This document shows, piece by piece, positions 34,171 to 45,302 of a stretch of DNA of 64,000 nt. This stretch comes from Parvularcula sp. (GTDB taxonomy: Bacteria > Pseudomonadota > Alphaproteobacteria > Caulobacterales > Parvularculaceae): NCBI GenBank assembly GCA_002704915.1, contig PAIP01000007.1, positions 1 through 64,000 on the forward strand. The letters run 5' to 3'. The notes under the pieces were generated by a model. That model saw only the letters and a list, made by a program, of their open reading frames with translations, had not been told where the DNA came from and did no database searches. The position numbers were made by a program, and so were the translations under genes. Positions within the stretch are counted from its first letter, which is position 1, and the number at the start of each line of letters is the position of its first letter.

Positions 34171-35295
34171 ATGCGTCATGCTTTGCCCACCCTTTTGATA
34201 TCTCTTTTCCCTTCACTCGCGTTCGCGCAAGACGAGGGCGCGCCTGAAACGCTCGCCTTTGGCGGCGAAACCTGGCGCATAGAGGCGCAGGAGGCGCGCG
34301 CGGAAACCCATAAGGGCCGCGAGGCGCTGATGATGAAAGGCGGGCGCCTCTGGCTTGATGATGTAATCTTCACCGACGGGGTCATCGAATTCGACGCAGC
34401 CTATGACGAGGTGCAGGGTTTTATCGGCCCCATGTGGAGGGCCGAGAGCGACAGCCGTTTTGAAGAAATTTACGTCCGCTCCCACCTCAATGAAAAACCG
34501 GACGCCGTTCAATATACGCCCGTGGAGAACGGAAATTCCGCCTGGCAGATTTTTTCCGACAAGAACGCCATCGCGGCCGTCAGCCAGACTTATGACGGGT
34601 GGAACCATGTGAAAGTCGTTGTGAAAGGCGACAGGGCCGATTTCTATTTCAACAGCGATGCGCCGGTCCTGCATGTGCCGGACCTCAAGACCGATTTGAA
34701 ATCGGGCTATGCCGGCTTGCGGGTTTCCGGCGCTGTGGCCGTGCATTTTTCCAATATCGTCTTCCGGCCTTTGAAAGAGGGCGAGAAGATTGTCGGCGAA
34801 GCGAAGGAAACTCCTGCGCTTCCTGGCGGACTGATTGAAGAATGGACTGTCTCGTCCGTTTTCCCGGAAGCTGAAGTCAGCAACGCGCTGACCTTGTCCC
34901 CGACCACAGGCGACGATCTCGACTGGGACAGGCTCGCCGTTGAAACCAATGGCGTCGCCAATATTTCGAAAATTCGCGAACGCCTATCCGGAAACGATTC
35001 GACCGTCTTCATCCGCCTGTCGATCGCATCCGATCGCGACCAGATGAAAAAACTTCGTTTCGGCTATTCCGACCGCGTGCGCGTCTATCTCAATGGCAAG
35101 CGCATCTATGAAGGCGACGCCGGATGGTCCGTGCGCGATTACCGTTTTCTCGGCACGGTCGGGTTCTTCGACAGCGTCGGGCTCGATCTTAAAAAAGGCG
35201 AGAACGAACTCATGGTCGCAGTGTCGGAGACTTTCGGCGGCTGGGCCTTCGCCGGCGCCATGGAAAATCAGCGCGGCGTGACGCTGACGGAATAG
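34171..35295 (+). CDS. Secreted LamG/DUF1080-like protein
   Basis: 374 residues from the ATG at 34171 with GGAG in front; the frame opens much earlier (33733), but that part overlaps the AraC gene. Signal peptide ends SLAFAQDEG. Two beta-rich domains: residues about 25-200 look like a concanavalin/LamG jelly roll (FTDGVIEFDAAYDEVQGFIGPMWRA, WNHVKVVVKGDRADFYFN, GYAGLRVSGAVAVHFSNI), as in 3-keto-glycoside hydrolase-like DUF1080 proteins. The C-terminal part (FGYSDRVRVYLNGKRIYEGD, KKGENELMVAVSETFGGW) looks like a carbohydrate-binding jelly roll. Likely binds or acts on polysaccharide outside the cell. Confidence 0.7.
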   Translation: MRHALPTLLISLFPSLAFAQDEGAPETLAFGGETWRIEAQEARAETHKGREALMMKGGRLWLDDVIFTDGVIEFDAAYDEVQGFIGPMWRAESDSRFEEIYVRSHLNEKPDAVQYTPVENGNSAWQIFSDKNAIAAVSQTYDGWNHVKVVVKGDRADFYFNSDAPVLHVPDLKTDLKSGYAGLRVSGAVAVHFSNIVFRPLKEGEKIVGEAKETPALPGGLIEEWTVSSVFPEAEVSNALTLSPTTGDDLDWDRLAVETNGVANISKIRERLSGNDSTVFIRLSIASDRDQMKKLRFGYSDRVRVYLNGKRIYEGDAGWSVRDYRFLGTVGFFDSVGLDLKKGENELMVAVSETFGGWAFAGAMENQRGVTLTE

Positions 35296-35328
35296 CCGTG
35301 AGCGACTACGCGCTGCCGGCTTAAAAAG

Positions 35329-35363
35329 ACGGCGTCCGCACCCCCAAGCGCGGACGCCGTTTT
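35329..35363 (+). terminator. Terminator of the secreted jelly-roll gene
   Basis: 11-bp arms ACGGCGTCCGC / GCGGACGCCGT followed by TTTTC on plus; the AAAAG on the other side also fits the convergent hydrolase gene whose stop is at 35392. Confidence 0.7.
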
Positions 35364-35391
35364 CGTAAATGTGATGACGCGCCCTGCAGGA

Positions 35392-36531
35392 CTATTCCAT
35401 TGCAAAAACGCTATCGAAATGGGATTCTATTTGCGCCGCGGCATCCTCATGGATCGCAACCCGATCAACGCTGCTTGCATCCTTGCAGACGGGAACATAC
35501 CGTTTTCCGCGTGACGTGCAGGCATTGAGAAATACGTAGTGACCGGCGTCAGAATAGATGTTCATTTCCGCGTTGGACACGGCGTCGGCGAGCCGCTGAG
35601 CATTCGTCGCCACCGGCGCAACCTCGTCGGCCTGCCCCGCCAGGATCAAAAGCGGCGCATCGATTTCCGACAGGCTCTCATCGGAAAACATTTGAACAAT
35701 TGCCGGCGCCATAACGGCGGCGGCCTTAATCCGATCATCGCGATAGGAAGCGGCGGATGCTTCCTTCTCCGGGGCGGCGGACGGATCTGATTGAAGCAAG
35801 GCCTCAAGGTCTTCCTCGACGTCAGGATATTCCGTCTGCGGCAGACAGGTGTTGTCCGCTTCGCTGGAGGCGCAAAAAGCCGCAAAGCGCTCAAGGTCAA
35901 TCCGGCCGCCCAGAGTCGCCGTCACCGAATAGCCTCCCAGCGAAAATCCGGCCGCACCGATGCGCTGAGAATCCAGAGATTCGCTGAATTGTGGATCCGC
36001 CAGAATTTCCGAAATCAGGAACGATATGTCGCGCGGCCGTTCCCACACATATAAAAATCCTCTCGGATCAAACTCGTCTTCCGCTGCGGTATTGCCATGA
36101 TGATCAATGGCAGCAGCGACATATCCGGCTTCGGCAAGCCGGCGCCCGAGCCACATCATCTGAAAGGCCGAACCGCCCGTGCCATGGGAAAGAACAATCA
36201 AAGGATGACGCCCCGGCGCGATTTGCGCATCCCGAATCGCGCGCCCGCCAATAAAAACCGGCTTGTCCGATGGGATGTCGAATGACTCTGCAACGGCTGC
36301 GTCAGCGGCAGGATACCAAATCCAGGCGTTTACGGGGCGGGCCTCGTCCCTGCTCGCCCATGACGGGCGGGCCGGATCGGAATAGTCCAGCCGCATCATG
36401 CCGATGCTGACAGGGGATTGAGCCGCCTCTGGCCCGGCCACCCTGCTGTCATCGCATGCTGACAGCAGGAAGAGCCCGGCAAGAAGGAAGAGCGCGCCAG
36501 ACCATGGTGCATTGATACGGACCATCATCAT
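35392..36531 (-). CDS. Alpha/beta-hydrolase lipoprotein (PAF-acetylhydrolase/dienelactone type)
   Basis: 379 residues with a lipoprotein signal (FLLAGLFLLSACDDS, lipobox Cys). The hydrolase core shows HPLIVLSHGTGGSAFQMMW (oxyanion region), the nucleophile elbow AAGFSLGGYSVTA, an acidic residue in LLILAGQADEVAPVA and the catalytic His in SDAGHYVFLNAC. This layout matches predicted dienelactone or platelet-activating-factor acetylhydrolase-like enzymes. Substrate unknown. It lies just downstream of ftsH on the same strand, but 26 bases separate the ftsH stop from its start, so shared transcription is possible. Confidence 0.85.
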   Translation of the reverse strand: MMMVRINAPWSGALFLLAGLFLLSACDDSRVAGPEAAQSPVSIGMMRLDYSDPARPSWASRDEARPVNAWIWYPAADAAVAESFDIPSDKPVFIGGRAIRDAQIAPGRHPLIVLSHGTGGSAFQMMWLGRRLAEAGYVAAAIDHHGNTAAEDEFDPRGFLYVWERPRDISFLISEILADPQFSESLDSQRIGAAGFSLGGYSVTATLGGRIDLERFAAFCASSEADNTCLPQTEYPDVEEDLEALLQSDPSAAPEKEASAASYRDDRIKAAAVMAPAIVQMFSDESLSEIDAPLLILAGQADEVAPVATNAQRLADAVSNAEMNIYSDAGHYVFLNACTSRGKRYVPVCKDASSVDRVAIHEDAAAQIESHFDSVFAME

Positions 36532-36557
36532 TCCGCCCCCGCTTTAGACAGCGTCTG

Positions 36558-38492
<1,935 letters not shown>

Positions 38493-38639
38493 TCCGTGTC
38501 TTCTTTCCTCTCAAATCTTGCCGCGCCGCTTAGGACCGGGACGCGCTTATATCGGGCGTATCGGGAAATTCCCTGAACCCTAGTAGATAGGCGTTAAGAA
38601 ATGCCAGCGCCATGACCTTCAGCGCAATTTGCGGCAAAT

Positions 38640-39953
38640 CTACGAAAATCTAACAATCCGGCCGTCAAAACGCTCCTGAAGCAAGGACCGGCATGTCACA
38701 TTTCTTGTGTCCATAAATGGGAGCGCCGGCGCGCCAATCAATACGCCTTGGCGCCAGAGCCCCGGCTGGGCGGCGAGCCCTTCCGCCGGCCCCCGGAAAA
38801 GGCAGGCCCGGGGACCCAGAAGACCCGCCCCTTGCGCGCCCAGCGGCGCGATTTCGAGGTTTCCGGACGGGTCATTCGGCGCGATCACGAAACGGCGATC
38901 CCAGAGGACAGGCCCGGTCAGGGGTTGGGCGGTCATCGGCGCAACCCCGGCCCGGCCCGTCAGCGCCGCCGGCTCGCGCAGGAACCACAGACGGGTTTTC
39001 CAGCCCCGGATCAGCGCGCCGCCCAAGGTGGCGGCCCGTTCTGACGACGCCTTTTTGATGGCCTCGAGGGCGGCGCTCTCTTCCGCCGGATACTCCCCGC
39101 CGCCAGCCGCGTGGATAAGCCGGCGGGCGAGACCGGCCGCGCCCGGGACTTTTCCGTCCCAGCGGTCGAGGGAGACGCCGCCCCAAGGGTAAAAGCATCC
39201 GCCGAGATGGCCCAACAGCGCCTCTTCCTGGGCCCGGGCCGCGTCTTCCGCGAGGGCAAGCTTTTCCGCCGACGCCGCCAGCGACGCCCCGGCAAGAAGC
39301 CCTTGCTCGGCAAGCGCCGCCAGAAGCGCGCGCACCCGCACGCGCTCAAAGCGTTCATCGAGATTAGACGGGTCGTCGAGATAGTCCTGACCGATTTCAT
39401 GAAGCCAGGCCGTGACGCTTTCACGGCTGAATGAAAGCAGGGGCCGCAACAAGCGCATGGGCGCGTCGGCGCCCGCGGCGACGAGGCTTTCGGCCCGCAT
39501 GGCCGCGAGACCTTTGAGTCCCGCGCCGCGGGAGAGCCGCATGAACAGCGTTTCCGCCTGATCGTCTTCACTATGCGCAGTGAGGAGCGCTTCGCAGCCA
39601 TTTTCCTGCGCAGCCTCGATCAAGAGCCTGTAACGCGCAAACCGCGCCGCCGCCTGAACGCCCGATCTGGGTTTGTCCCCTTCCCAGCGCAGGGTGCGAT
39701 GATCGAGGCCCGCTGCTTCGCACCAAGTCTTGACTTTCGCCGCTTCTTCACCCGCCTCTGCGCGCAGGCCGTGATCGACGGTCAGCGCCAGGCACTTTGC
39801 GCCGGTTTTCTCAGCATAGGCGGCGCACATCCGCGCCAGCGCCATGGAATCGCGGCCGCCGGAAACGGCGGCCGCAAATCTCTTCGGCATGTTCAGGGAT
39901 TGTAGGCGCTCGAAAAACGCCGTTTCCGTCAGCGACGTCGACGGGCCGGTCAC
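38640..39953 (-). CDS. tilS: tRNA(Ile)-lysidine synthase
   Basis: 437 residues from a GTG at 39953, 3 bases after the cpoB stop. The PP-loop ATP-pyrophosphatase motif AAVSGGRDSMALA (residues 28-40) is intact, with LTVDHGLRAEAGEEA and LLTAHSEDDQAETLFMRLSRGAGLKGL further on. TilS adds lysine to cytidine 34 of the CAU-anticodon tRNA so that it reads AUA. The C-terminal third is GC-rich and divergent compared with canonical TilS, which is usual in this class. Cotranscribed with cpoB and pal upstream. Confidence 0.95.
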   Translation of the reverse strand: MTGPSTSLTETAFFERLQSLNMPKRFAAAVSGGRDSMALARMCAAYAEKTGAKCLALTVDHGLRAEAGEEAAKVKTWCEAAGLDHRTLRWEGDKPRSGVQAAARFARYRLLIEAAQENGCEALLTAHSEDDQAETLFMRLSRGAGLKGLAAMRAESLVAAGADAPMRLLRPLLSFSRESVTAWLHEIGQDYLDDPSNLDERFERVRVRALLAALAEQGLLAGASLAASAEKLALAEDAARAQEEALLGHLGGCFYPWGGVSLDRWDGKVPGAAGLARRLIHAAGGGEYPAEESAALEAIKKASSERAATLGGALIRGWKTRLWFLREPAALTGRAGVAPMTAQPLTGPVLWDRRFVIAPNDPSGNLEIAPLGAQGAGLLGPRACLFRGPAEGLAAQPGLWRQGVLIGAPALPFMDTRNVTCRSLLQERFDGRIVRFS

Positions 39954-39956
39954 TGC

Positions 39957-40787
39957 CTATTTGCAGTCGATGCGCGACATCTCAAGATCGGCGCGCTGCA
40001 TGACGGGCGTCGGCGCATTCGGGTGTTTCGACTTCATAGTCTTGAAGACCGTGCAGGCTTCACTCGCCTTGTCGAGCCGCGCGAAAGCGGTGCCCAGTTT
40101 CAGATAGGCTTCAGCGGCGCGCTGATCGTTCGGATAGTTGCGAATATGCGCGATAAAGGCGTCCGCCGCCGCGGCGTTCTCGCCAAGCGCCAGATGAATC
40201 TCGCCGAGGCGGAATTGCGCATCCGCCGTACGCGGATGATTTGGGAAGGCGTCCACATAAAGCTGGAACGCCGCCTTGGCGCGCTGATAGTCGCCAGCGA
40301 GCAGAAAGCCGGAGGCGTAATCGAACGCCGCATTGGGATCGAGGGGCAGCGCCACATCGCTTGCCTCGCCCTGCTGGCCGGCGCCGGAAGATTGCTGAAT
40401 CTGATCGCCGATCGGATCGCCGGCCCCGCCCTCATCGCCCGCGCCCGGCATGAGCGACATCGGCCCGTCGCCGGAAACGCCGCCGGAGAAATCGCCCGGC
40501 GTTTCATAATTGGAATCGCCCGCAAGGACTGCGCTCACTGCGTCGAGGCGCGTATTCGCCTGATCGAGTTCATATTGCAGCCGCTCGATTTCGCCGGTGA
40601 GCTCCTGAATCTGACGCTCCATTTGCGAGACTTTCAGGATCGCCTGGCTCTGCCCCGCAAGCGCCTGCTCCGCTGCGTCGAGCCGCGCCTGCAGGTCGCG
40701 AATGTCGTCCTTGGTGCCAGCGGCAGCCGGTCCTGCGATCAGGCAGGCGGCGGCGAAGGTGATGGCGGCGGTTCTAATAAGCGTCAT
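39957..40787 (-). CDS. cpoB: Cell division coordinator CpoB (YbgF)
   Basis: 276 residues with a signal peptide (ITFAAACLIAGPAAA). An N-terminal coiled coil (DIRDLQARLDAAEQALA, QMERQIQELTGEIERLQYELDQ) for trimerisation, a low-complexity Gly/Asp/Ser linker, then tetratricopeptide repeats (FDYASGFLLAGDYQRAKAAFQLYVDAFPNH, ADAQFRLGEIHLALGE, AEAYLKLGTAFARLDKASEACTVF). CpoB links Tol energy to peptidoglycan synthesis during constriction. Standard position after pal. Confidence 0.95.
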   Translation of the reverse strand: MTLIRTAAITFAAACLIAGPAAAGTKDDIRDLQARLDAAEQALAGQSQAILKVSQMERQIQELTGEIERLQYELDQANTRLDAVSAVLAGDSNYETPGDFSGGVSGDGPMSLMPGAGDEGGAGDPIGDQIQQSSGAGQQGEASDVALPLDPNAAFDYASGFLLAGDYQRAKAAFQLYVDAFPNHPRTADAQFRLGEIHLALGENAAAADAFIAHIRNYPNDQRAAEAYLKLGTAFARLDKASEACTVFKTMKSKHPNAPTPVMQRADLEMSRIDCK

Positions 40788-40895
40788 GATCTAACCCTCG
40801 GGAATACAAGCGATGGGAGTGTCGCCGATTTTCTCTTATGGCGCAAAATGCGGCGAAAACACGAAGTTTTCCAGCGCCCGGGGACAATTGGCAAC

Positions 40896-40929
40896 AAAAA
40901 GGCGCGCCAGTCACGAATGACGGCGCGCC
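40896..40929 (-). terminator. Terminator after pal
   Basis: On the minus strand GGCGCGCC-GTCA-TTCG-TGAC-T-GGCGCGCC with a UUCG-type tetraloop, followed by TTTTTGTT. It lies 28 bases past the pal stop, implying that cpoB has its own promoter or depends on read-through. Confidence 0.75.
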
Positions 40930-40957
40930 CCTTGTTCACAAAGCCGAGCAGCGCCGG

Positions 40958-41461
40958 TTAGGCGCCTGCGCCCGTGATCGTCGTCGTGGCGTTGCGGTTG
41001 ACCGACCAGGCGGCTTCCGTCGAACGCGGATCGATCGGACGTTCCTTGCCATAAGAAACGGTGGTGATGCGCGAAGCGTCAACGCCGAGGCTTACGAGAT
41101 AGGATTTCGCGGCTTCAGCGCGGCGGGCGCCGAGCGCGAGGTTGTATTCGCGGGTGCCGCGCTCATCGCAGTTGCCGGCGACGAGAATGCGGGTTTCCGG
41201 ATATTCTTTCAGCCACGCAGCCTGACGCGCGAGCGTCGCCTGGGCTTCGCCCGTAAGCGTGTACTCGTCATAACCGAAGAAAACGCGGTGGCCCGCAGAA
41301 TTCTCAAGGTCAGCCTGGCTGCCCGGAACGGGGCCCGTCGGCGCAGCGCTGGTGGTCGTGTCGGCGCCCGCAGACGCATCGAGATCAGGTCCCGTGCTTG
41401 CACAAGCCGCAACCAACGCGAGCGACGCGAAGATCCCGGCGATTTTGAAAAACTTCATCAT
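40958..41461 (-). CDS. pal: Peptidoglycan-associated lipoprotein Pal
   Basis: 167 residues. Lipoprotein signal with lipobox ALVAACAST, a Thr/Ser/Asp linker, then an OmpA-like peptidoglycan-binding domain: VFFGYDEYTLTGEAQATLARQAAWLKEYPETRILVAGNCDERGTREYNLALGARRA, containing the NCDERGTREYN diaminopimelate-binding motif. Pal ties the outer membrane to peptidoglycan and binds TolB. Between tolB and cpoB in the usual order, with 299 bases separating it from tolB. Confidence 0.97.
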   Translation of the reverse strand: MMKFFKIAGIFASLALVAACASTGPDLDASAGADTTTSAAPTGPVPGSQADLENSAGHRVFFGYDEYTLTGEAQATLARQAAWLKEYPETRILVAGNCDERGTREYNLALGARRAEAAKSYLVSLGVDASRITTVSYGKERPIDPRSTEAAWSVNRNATTTITGAGA

Positions 41462-41760
41462 TTTATTTGCTCCACTTCCCCAGTCACCGGTCTTGAAACC
41501 GCTGGGCTCATTTCAATCCGGCCCGGCGAGCGCGCCCCCGCCCCAAAGCCTTTTTACTTACACTCCGCCGGCGTTTGCGGCGCACAATCGCAGCGGAAGC
41601 TTATTTCCCCCTTATTACAATTCAGTGTCGACCAATTCATAAAATTTAGCCAACTTCTGAATCGTAGCGATACACGCGCCAGCAATCAAGAACGGCTGTT
41701 CCGGCGCGAAAATGAATTTTCGGTTACGATCGCCCGAAAAAACCTCCCTATTCTAGGCTG
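41462..41760. other. Intergenic region between tolB and pal
   Basis: 299 bases without a gene. It must hold the pal promoter (AT-richer stretch TTATTACAATTCAGTG near 41615-41632 is a candidate), and a short CCTA...TAGG stem followed by TTTTTT on the minus strand near 41742-41759 may be a weak tolB terminator. Nothing else recognised. Confidence 0.45.
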
Positions 41761-43086
41761 TTAGGGCAAAAGCGGCGACCAGGCGGGGTCCGACGCATCG
41801 CCGGGAGTCCGCACACGGCGTAAATTCCGGCCCGTCAGATCCACCGACCAGAGCTGTGAGGAGCCGCCGGTTCCGTCGCGCCGCGTGGGCGTCTGGCGAT
41901 AGAACATGATGACGCGGCCATTGGGCGACCAGGTCGGCCCTTCCTCAAGATAGCTTTCCGTCAGCAGCCTTTCGCCGGTGCCGTCCGGGCGGATCACGCC
42001 GATATAAAAGCGGCCATTATACTGGCGGGTGAAGGCGATGAGGTCGCCGCGCGGGCTCCAGACCGGGGTCTGATAACGTCCCTGCCCGAAAGTGATGCGC
42101 TTCTGGTTCGAGCCGTCGGCGTTCATCGTATAGATCTGCGGCGTGCCGCCCCGATCCGACGTAAAGGCGATGCGCCGTCCATCCGGCGACATGGTAGGCG
42201 AGACATCGACAGACGGATTATCGGTGAGGCGCGTCAGGCGCCGCGTCGACAGATCCATGTTGAAGATGTCGGAATTGCCGTTGCGCTCCATGGACATCAT
42301 GACCTCGCGGCCATCGGGCGAAAAGCGCGGGGCGAAAGTCATGCCCCGGAACGTGCCGAGCTGTTCCTGTTCGCCGGTTTCGATGTTGAAGAGATAAACT
42401 TGGCCCGGGCGGTTATCGAACAGCGCCATGTAAGTGATCTGCTGCTGCGTCGGCGAAAAGCGCGGCGTCAGCACCTGATAGTTGAGGCCGTCGGTGAGCG
42501 GGATCGGGTTGGCGCCGTCCTGATCCATAATCATCAGGCGTTTGACGCGCTTTTCCTTCGGCCCGGTCTCGTGAACGAAAACAATGCGCGTATCGAAATA
42601 ACCGTCCTCGCCCGTGAGCGTCTTGTAGACGAAATCCGCAACCTTGTGCGCGGCGCGCCGCCAGTTGTCAGCCGGCGTCTTGAACGCCACGGCCCCGAGC
42701 TGCTCGTCGGAGTAAACGTCCCAGACGCGCGTCGCGACTTGAATTCGGCCGTCGGAAAGCTCCTCCACCTCACCGACGATCAAGACCTGCGCATTGATGA
42801 TGCGCCAGTCGGCGAAACGCGGACGCTGGTTCACGCTTTCCGGTTTTTCGATATAGGCGCGCTGATCGATCACCTGGAAAAGGCCCGAGCGGTCGAGATC
42901 GTTCATGATGACGCCGGTGATGTCGCGGCCGAGCCCTTGCGTCGCCTCATCAGCGCCGAGGAAATTCGGCGCGGCGACCGGCATTGGATCCACATTGCCT
43001 TGCGTGATGTCGATGGTGACGCGCGCGGCGGCGGGCGTCGCCGCTACTGCAATCGCGGTCAGGAGGATGATCAATAATCTCTTCAT
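41761..43086 (-). CDS. tolB: Tol-Pal system protein TolB
   Basis: 441 residues with a signal peptide (LIILLTAIAVAATPAAARV). An N-terminal domain (FLGADEATQGLGRDITGVIMNDLDRSGLFQVID) and a six-bladed beta-propeller made of repeated WSPDGR/FSPDGREV-type units (PRFSPTQQQ, PRFSPDGREVM, TMSPDGRRIAFTSDR, PVWSPRGDLIAFT, PTWSPNGRVIMF). TolB moves between TolA and Pal in the periplasm during constriction. Standard neighbours. Confidence 0.97.
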   Translation of the reverse strand: MKRLLIILLTAIAVAATPAAARVTIDITQGNVDPMPVAAPNFLGADEATQGLGRDITGVIMNDLDRSGLFQVIDQRAYIEKPESVNQRPRFADWRIINAQVLIVGEVEELSDGRIQVATRVWDVYSDEQLGAVAFKTPADNWRRAAHKVADFVYKTLTGEDGYFDTRIVFVHETGPKEKRVKRLMIMDQDGANPIPLTDGLNYQVLTPRFSPTQQQITYMALFDNRPGQVYLFNIETGEQEQLGTFRGMTFAPRFSPDGREVMMSMERNGNSDIFNMDLSTRRLTRLTDNPSVDVSPTMSPDGRRIAFTSDRGGTPQIYTMNADGSNQKRITFGQGRYQTPVWSPRGDLIAFTRQYNGRFYIGVIRPDGTGERLLTESYLEEGPTWSPNGRVIMFYRQTPTRRDGTGGSSQLWSVDLTGRNLRRVRTPGDASDPAWSPLLP

Positions 43087-43194
43087 GTCGTTACTCTCTT
43101 TCAGGCCCCCTGAAATGTGTTCGTTTTGCAGGACACGGGCTTTTGGATATTACAGCTCACCTTGTCCATATTTTGTCGGGCGCGCATTTTAAAT

Positions 43195-43222
43195 AACGGA
43201 AATTCGCGCCGGATTTTCCGTT
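43195..43222 (-). terminator. Possible terminator between tolA and tolB
   Basis: AACGGAAA / TTTCCGTT arms with a 12-base loop, followed on the minus strand by ATTTAAAA. Six bases past the tolA stop. The T-tract is poor, so it may attenuate rather than stop transcription into tolB. Confidence 0.35.
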
Positions 43223-43228
43223 CTCAGC

Positions 43229-44107
43229 CTAGCGCCCCACCATCTCCGCCGGATTGAAGTTCAGGCGGAATTCTTTCCAGCTTTCATAGCGCTCGACAGG
43301 CAGGAAATCATAAGGCGCGCATTTGGAGACTGCGCTCAGGGCTTCGCGCTGCGCCACGCGCCAGAACTGATTTCCTGATAGATTGATTTGCAGCTCATTC
43401 ACCACCCGCGGCGACGAGGCGAGCGTGCCGTCACGATTAAGTTCGAAATCGATAACAACGATGAGCTTTTCCGGTTCCGGCGCGCCGATGATCGTGCCTG
43501 CGTTCCAGCAGCGCTGGATCGCCGCGCGCATTTTCGCCTCATCGCTCGCCGTCAGGCGGTCGCCGGCGCCGATGGCGGGGCGCTCGCGGTCAGCGGTTTC
43601 CGTGGTCTGGGAAGGCGTATCGCGGGGCGTTTCACGGCGCTCATCCTCCCGCTCCTTGTCGATCAGTTGCGATAGCGCGTCGAGATCGAGATCGTCGTTT
43701 TTCGGTTCCGGCTTTTTCACCGGCGGTTTCGGCGTTTCCTTCGGCGGCTCGGGCTTGGGTTCCGGTTTCGGCTCGGGCTTCACCGGCTCGGGCTCCGGCT
43801 CCTCCACCACAGGCTCGGGCTCCGGTTCCGGCAGGTTTTCCGGCTCCGCCGCTTCTTCCGCTGGCGCGGGCTCCGGCTCCTCGACCTGCGGTTCCGGCAG
43901 GTCCGGATCCGGTTCTTCTTCCTCTACGGGTTCAGGCGCGGCAGCCGGCACGCTGGTCGTGAGGTCAAGTTCGGCTTCGGCGATGAGATCGAGCGGAATG
44001 TAAGGCTCCGACGTCACATCCGGCAGCGTGATGAATTGCGGCAAAATAAACCCGGCCCCGACAATGGCGAGGTGCAGCACAACCGATGCGAAGAGGCCAA
44101 AACGCAT
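43229..44107 (-). CDS. tolA: TolA-like energy-transducing protein
   Basis: 292 residues. One N-terminal membrane anchor (FASVVLHLAIVGAGFILP), a long Pro/Glu/Lys-rich periplasmic linker (PEPEPEPVVEEPEPEP, KPEPKPEPPKETPKPP) and a C-terminal TonB/TolA-like domain (AAIQRCWNAGTIIGAP...VVIDFELNRDGTLASSPRV). The linker is Pro-rich as in TonB, not the Ala/Lys helix of enterobacterial TolA, and the total length is short, both common in alphaproteobacteria. It couples TolQR proton flow to TolB-Pal. Directly after tolR. Confidence 0.9.
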   Translation of the reverse strand: MRFGLFASVVLHLAIVGAGFILPQFITLPDVTSEPYIPLDLIAEAELDLTTSVPAAAPEPVEEEEPDPDLPEPQVEEPEPAPAEEAAEPENLPEPEPEPVVEEPEPEPVKPEPKPEPKPEPPKETPKPPVKKPEPKNDDLDLDALSQLIDKEREDERRETPRDTPSQTTETADRERPAIGAGDRLTASDEAKMRAAIQRCWNAGTIIGAPEPEKLIVVIDFELNRDGTLASSPRVVNELQINLSGNQFWRVAQREALSAVSKCAPYDFLPVERYESWKEFRLNFNPAEMVGR

Positions 44108-44148
44108 GGAACCTGAGGGCCTTTGCTACAAAACGTCCGTACGCGCCG

Positions 44149-44580
44149 TTATTGTTCCTGATCGGTCACGAGACCGATCCGGCGGAAACCGGCGGCGTTG
44201 ATCCGGCCCATGACGCGCACGACGTCGCCATAGGCGCGGTTTTCGTCGCCGCGAATGAAAATGCGCTGATCATAGCCGGCCGTCGCCACGGCCTCGAGAT
44301 GCGCTACGAGATTTTCATATTGCACCGGCGTTTCCTGCACATAGATCGTGCCGTCAGCGGACACCGTCACGGTCAGCGGCTCGCCCTGCTCCTGGATCGG
44401 ATCGGCCGCCGTTTCCGGCAGATCAACGGCGACGCCCACGGTCAGAAGCGGCGCGGCGACCATGAACACGATCAGGAGGACGAGCATCACGTCGACGAGC
44501 GGCGTCACGTTGATTTCGGCCATGGGGCGCGTTCGCCCAGGCCGGTGGCGCCCGCCGCCGCTGTTGAGATTGACCGCCAT
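44149..44580 (-). CDS. tolR: Tol-Pal system protein TolR (ExbD family)
   Basis: 143 residues. A Gly/Arg-rich N-terminus, then the single helix of ExbD/TolR (MAEINVTPLVDVMLVLLIVFMVAAPLL) with the proton-path Asp in PLVDVMLVLL, and the periplasmic domain (GDENRAYGDVVRVMGRINAAGFRRIGLVTD). The start codon shares its A with the TGA of tolQ (1-base overlap), indicating translational coupling and fixed stoichiometry. Confidence 0.96.
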   Translation of the reverse strand: MAVNLNSGGGRHRPGRTRPMAEINVTPLVDVMLVLLIVFMVAAPLLTVGVAVDLPETAADPIQEQGEPLTVTVSADGTIYVQETPVQYENLVAHLEAVATAGYDQRIFIRGDENRAYGDVVRVMGRINAAGFRRIGLVTDQEQ

Positions 44581-45302
44581 CAGCGCGCCCTTTCGTCAAG
44601 CTGACTGGAAAGGATCGCCGAGAACTCGTCCGCAAAGCCCTGAAGCCGCACGGCGAAGGAATTCAGCGCGGCTGAATAACGGTTGTACCCGATCACCGCC
44701 GGGATCGCGGCGAGAAGACCCAGCGCCGTTGCAAAAAGCGCTTCGGCGATGCCGGGCGCGACGACGGCGAGGTTCGTGTCCTTGGTGAGCGCAATCGCCT
44801 GGAACGCGTTCATGATGCCCCAGACTGTGCCGAGAAGACCGATAAAGGGCGCGGCAGAGCCGACCGTCGCGAGAACGCCGAGACTGCTTTCGGCTTTCTC
44901 CAGCTCCCGCGAGACGGAAACGTTCAGCATCTTGTCGATGCGCTCGCGCGCGCCGACGACCAGCGCATCGGTGCGCCCGCCCGAGCCTTTGACCCGGCTC
45001 CATTCCTCCATGCCGACGCCGAAGACGCGGGCCATGGGATGATCGTCGCGGTCGCGCATTTTCCGGTAAAGCTCGTCCAGCGGCTTGCCGGACCAGAACT
45101 GGTCCTCGAATTTTTTCGATTTCGACTTGATGCGCCCGAAGGTGAGCGACTTGTCGATGATCACCGCCCAGGACCACACGGAGGCGATGACAAGGATGCC
45201 CATCACCGACTTCACAATCGGATCGGCGCGCAGGAACAAACTCCAGAGGCTGAAATCGCCCCCCATTCCGGCTGCTGCGGCGCCCGCGACTTCTGTTTCC
45301 AT
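44580..45302 (-). CDS. tolQ: Tol-Pal system protein TolQ (ExbB family)
   Basis: 240 residues with three membrane helices: about 26-46 (VKSVMGILVIASVWSWAVII), and a closely spaced pair near 138-165 and 178-200 (GSAAPFIGLLGTVWGIMNAF, GIAEALFATALGLLAAIPAV). The conserved Thr/Ala-rich helices of the TolQ pentamer are visible. It forms the proton channel with TolR that powers TolA. First gene of the tol block, 388 bases after ybgC. Confidence 0.97.
   Translation of the reverse strand: METEVAGAAAAGMGGDFSLWSLFLRADPIVKSVMGILVIASVWSWAVIIDKSLTFGRIKSKSKKFEDQFWSGKPLDELYRKMRDRDDHPMARVFGVGMEEWSRVKGSGGRTDALVVGARERIDKMLNVSVSRELEKAESSLGVLATVGSAAPFIGLLGTVWGIMNAFQAIALTKDTNLAVVAPGIAEALFATALGLLAAIPAVIGYNRYSAALNSFAVRLQGFADEFSAILSSQLDERAR

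Noticed and set aside
41590-41660. Possible small RNA or gene in the tolB-pal gap
   Set aside because: No start codon with ribosome-binding site and no clear terminator-stem pair; kept only as a promoter-bearing gap.
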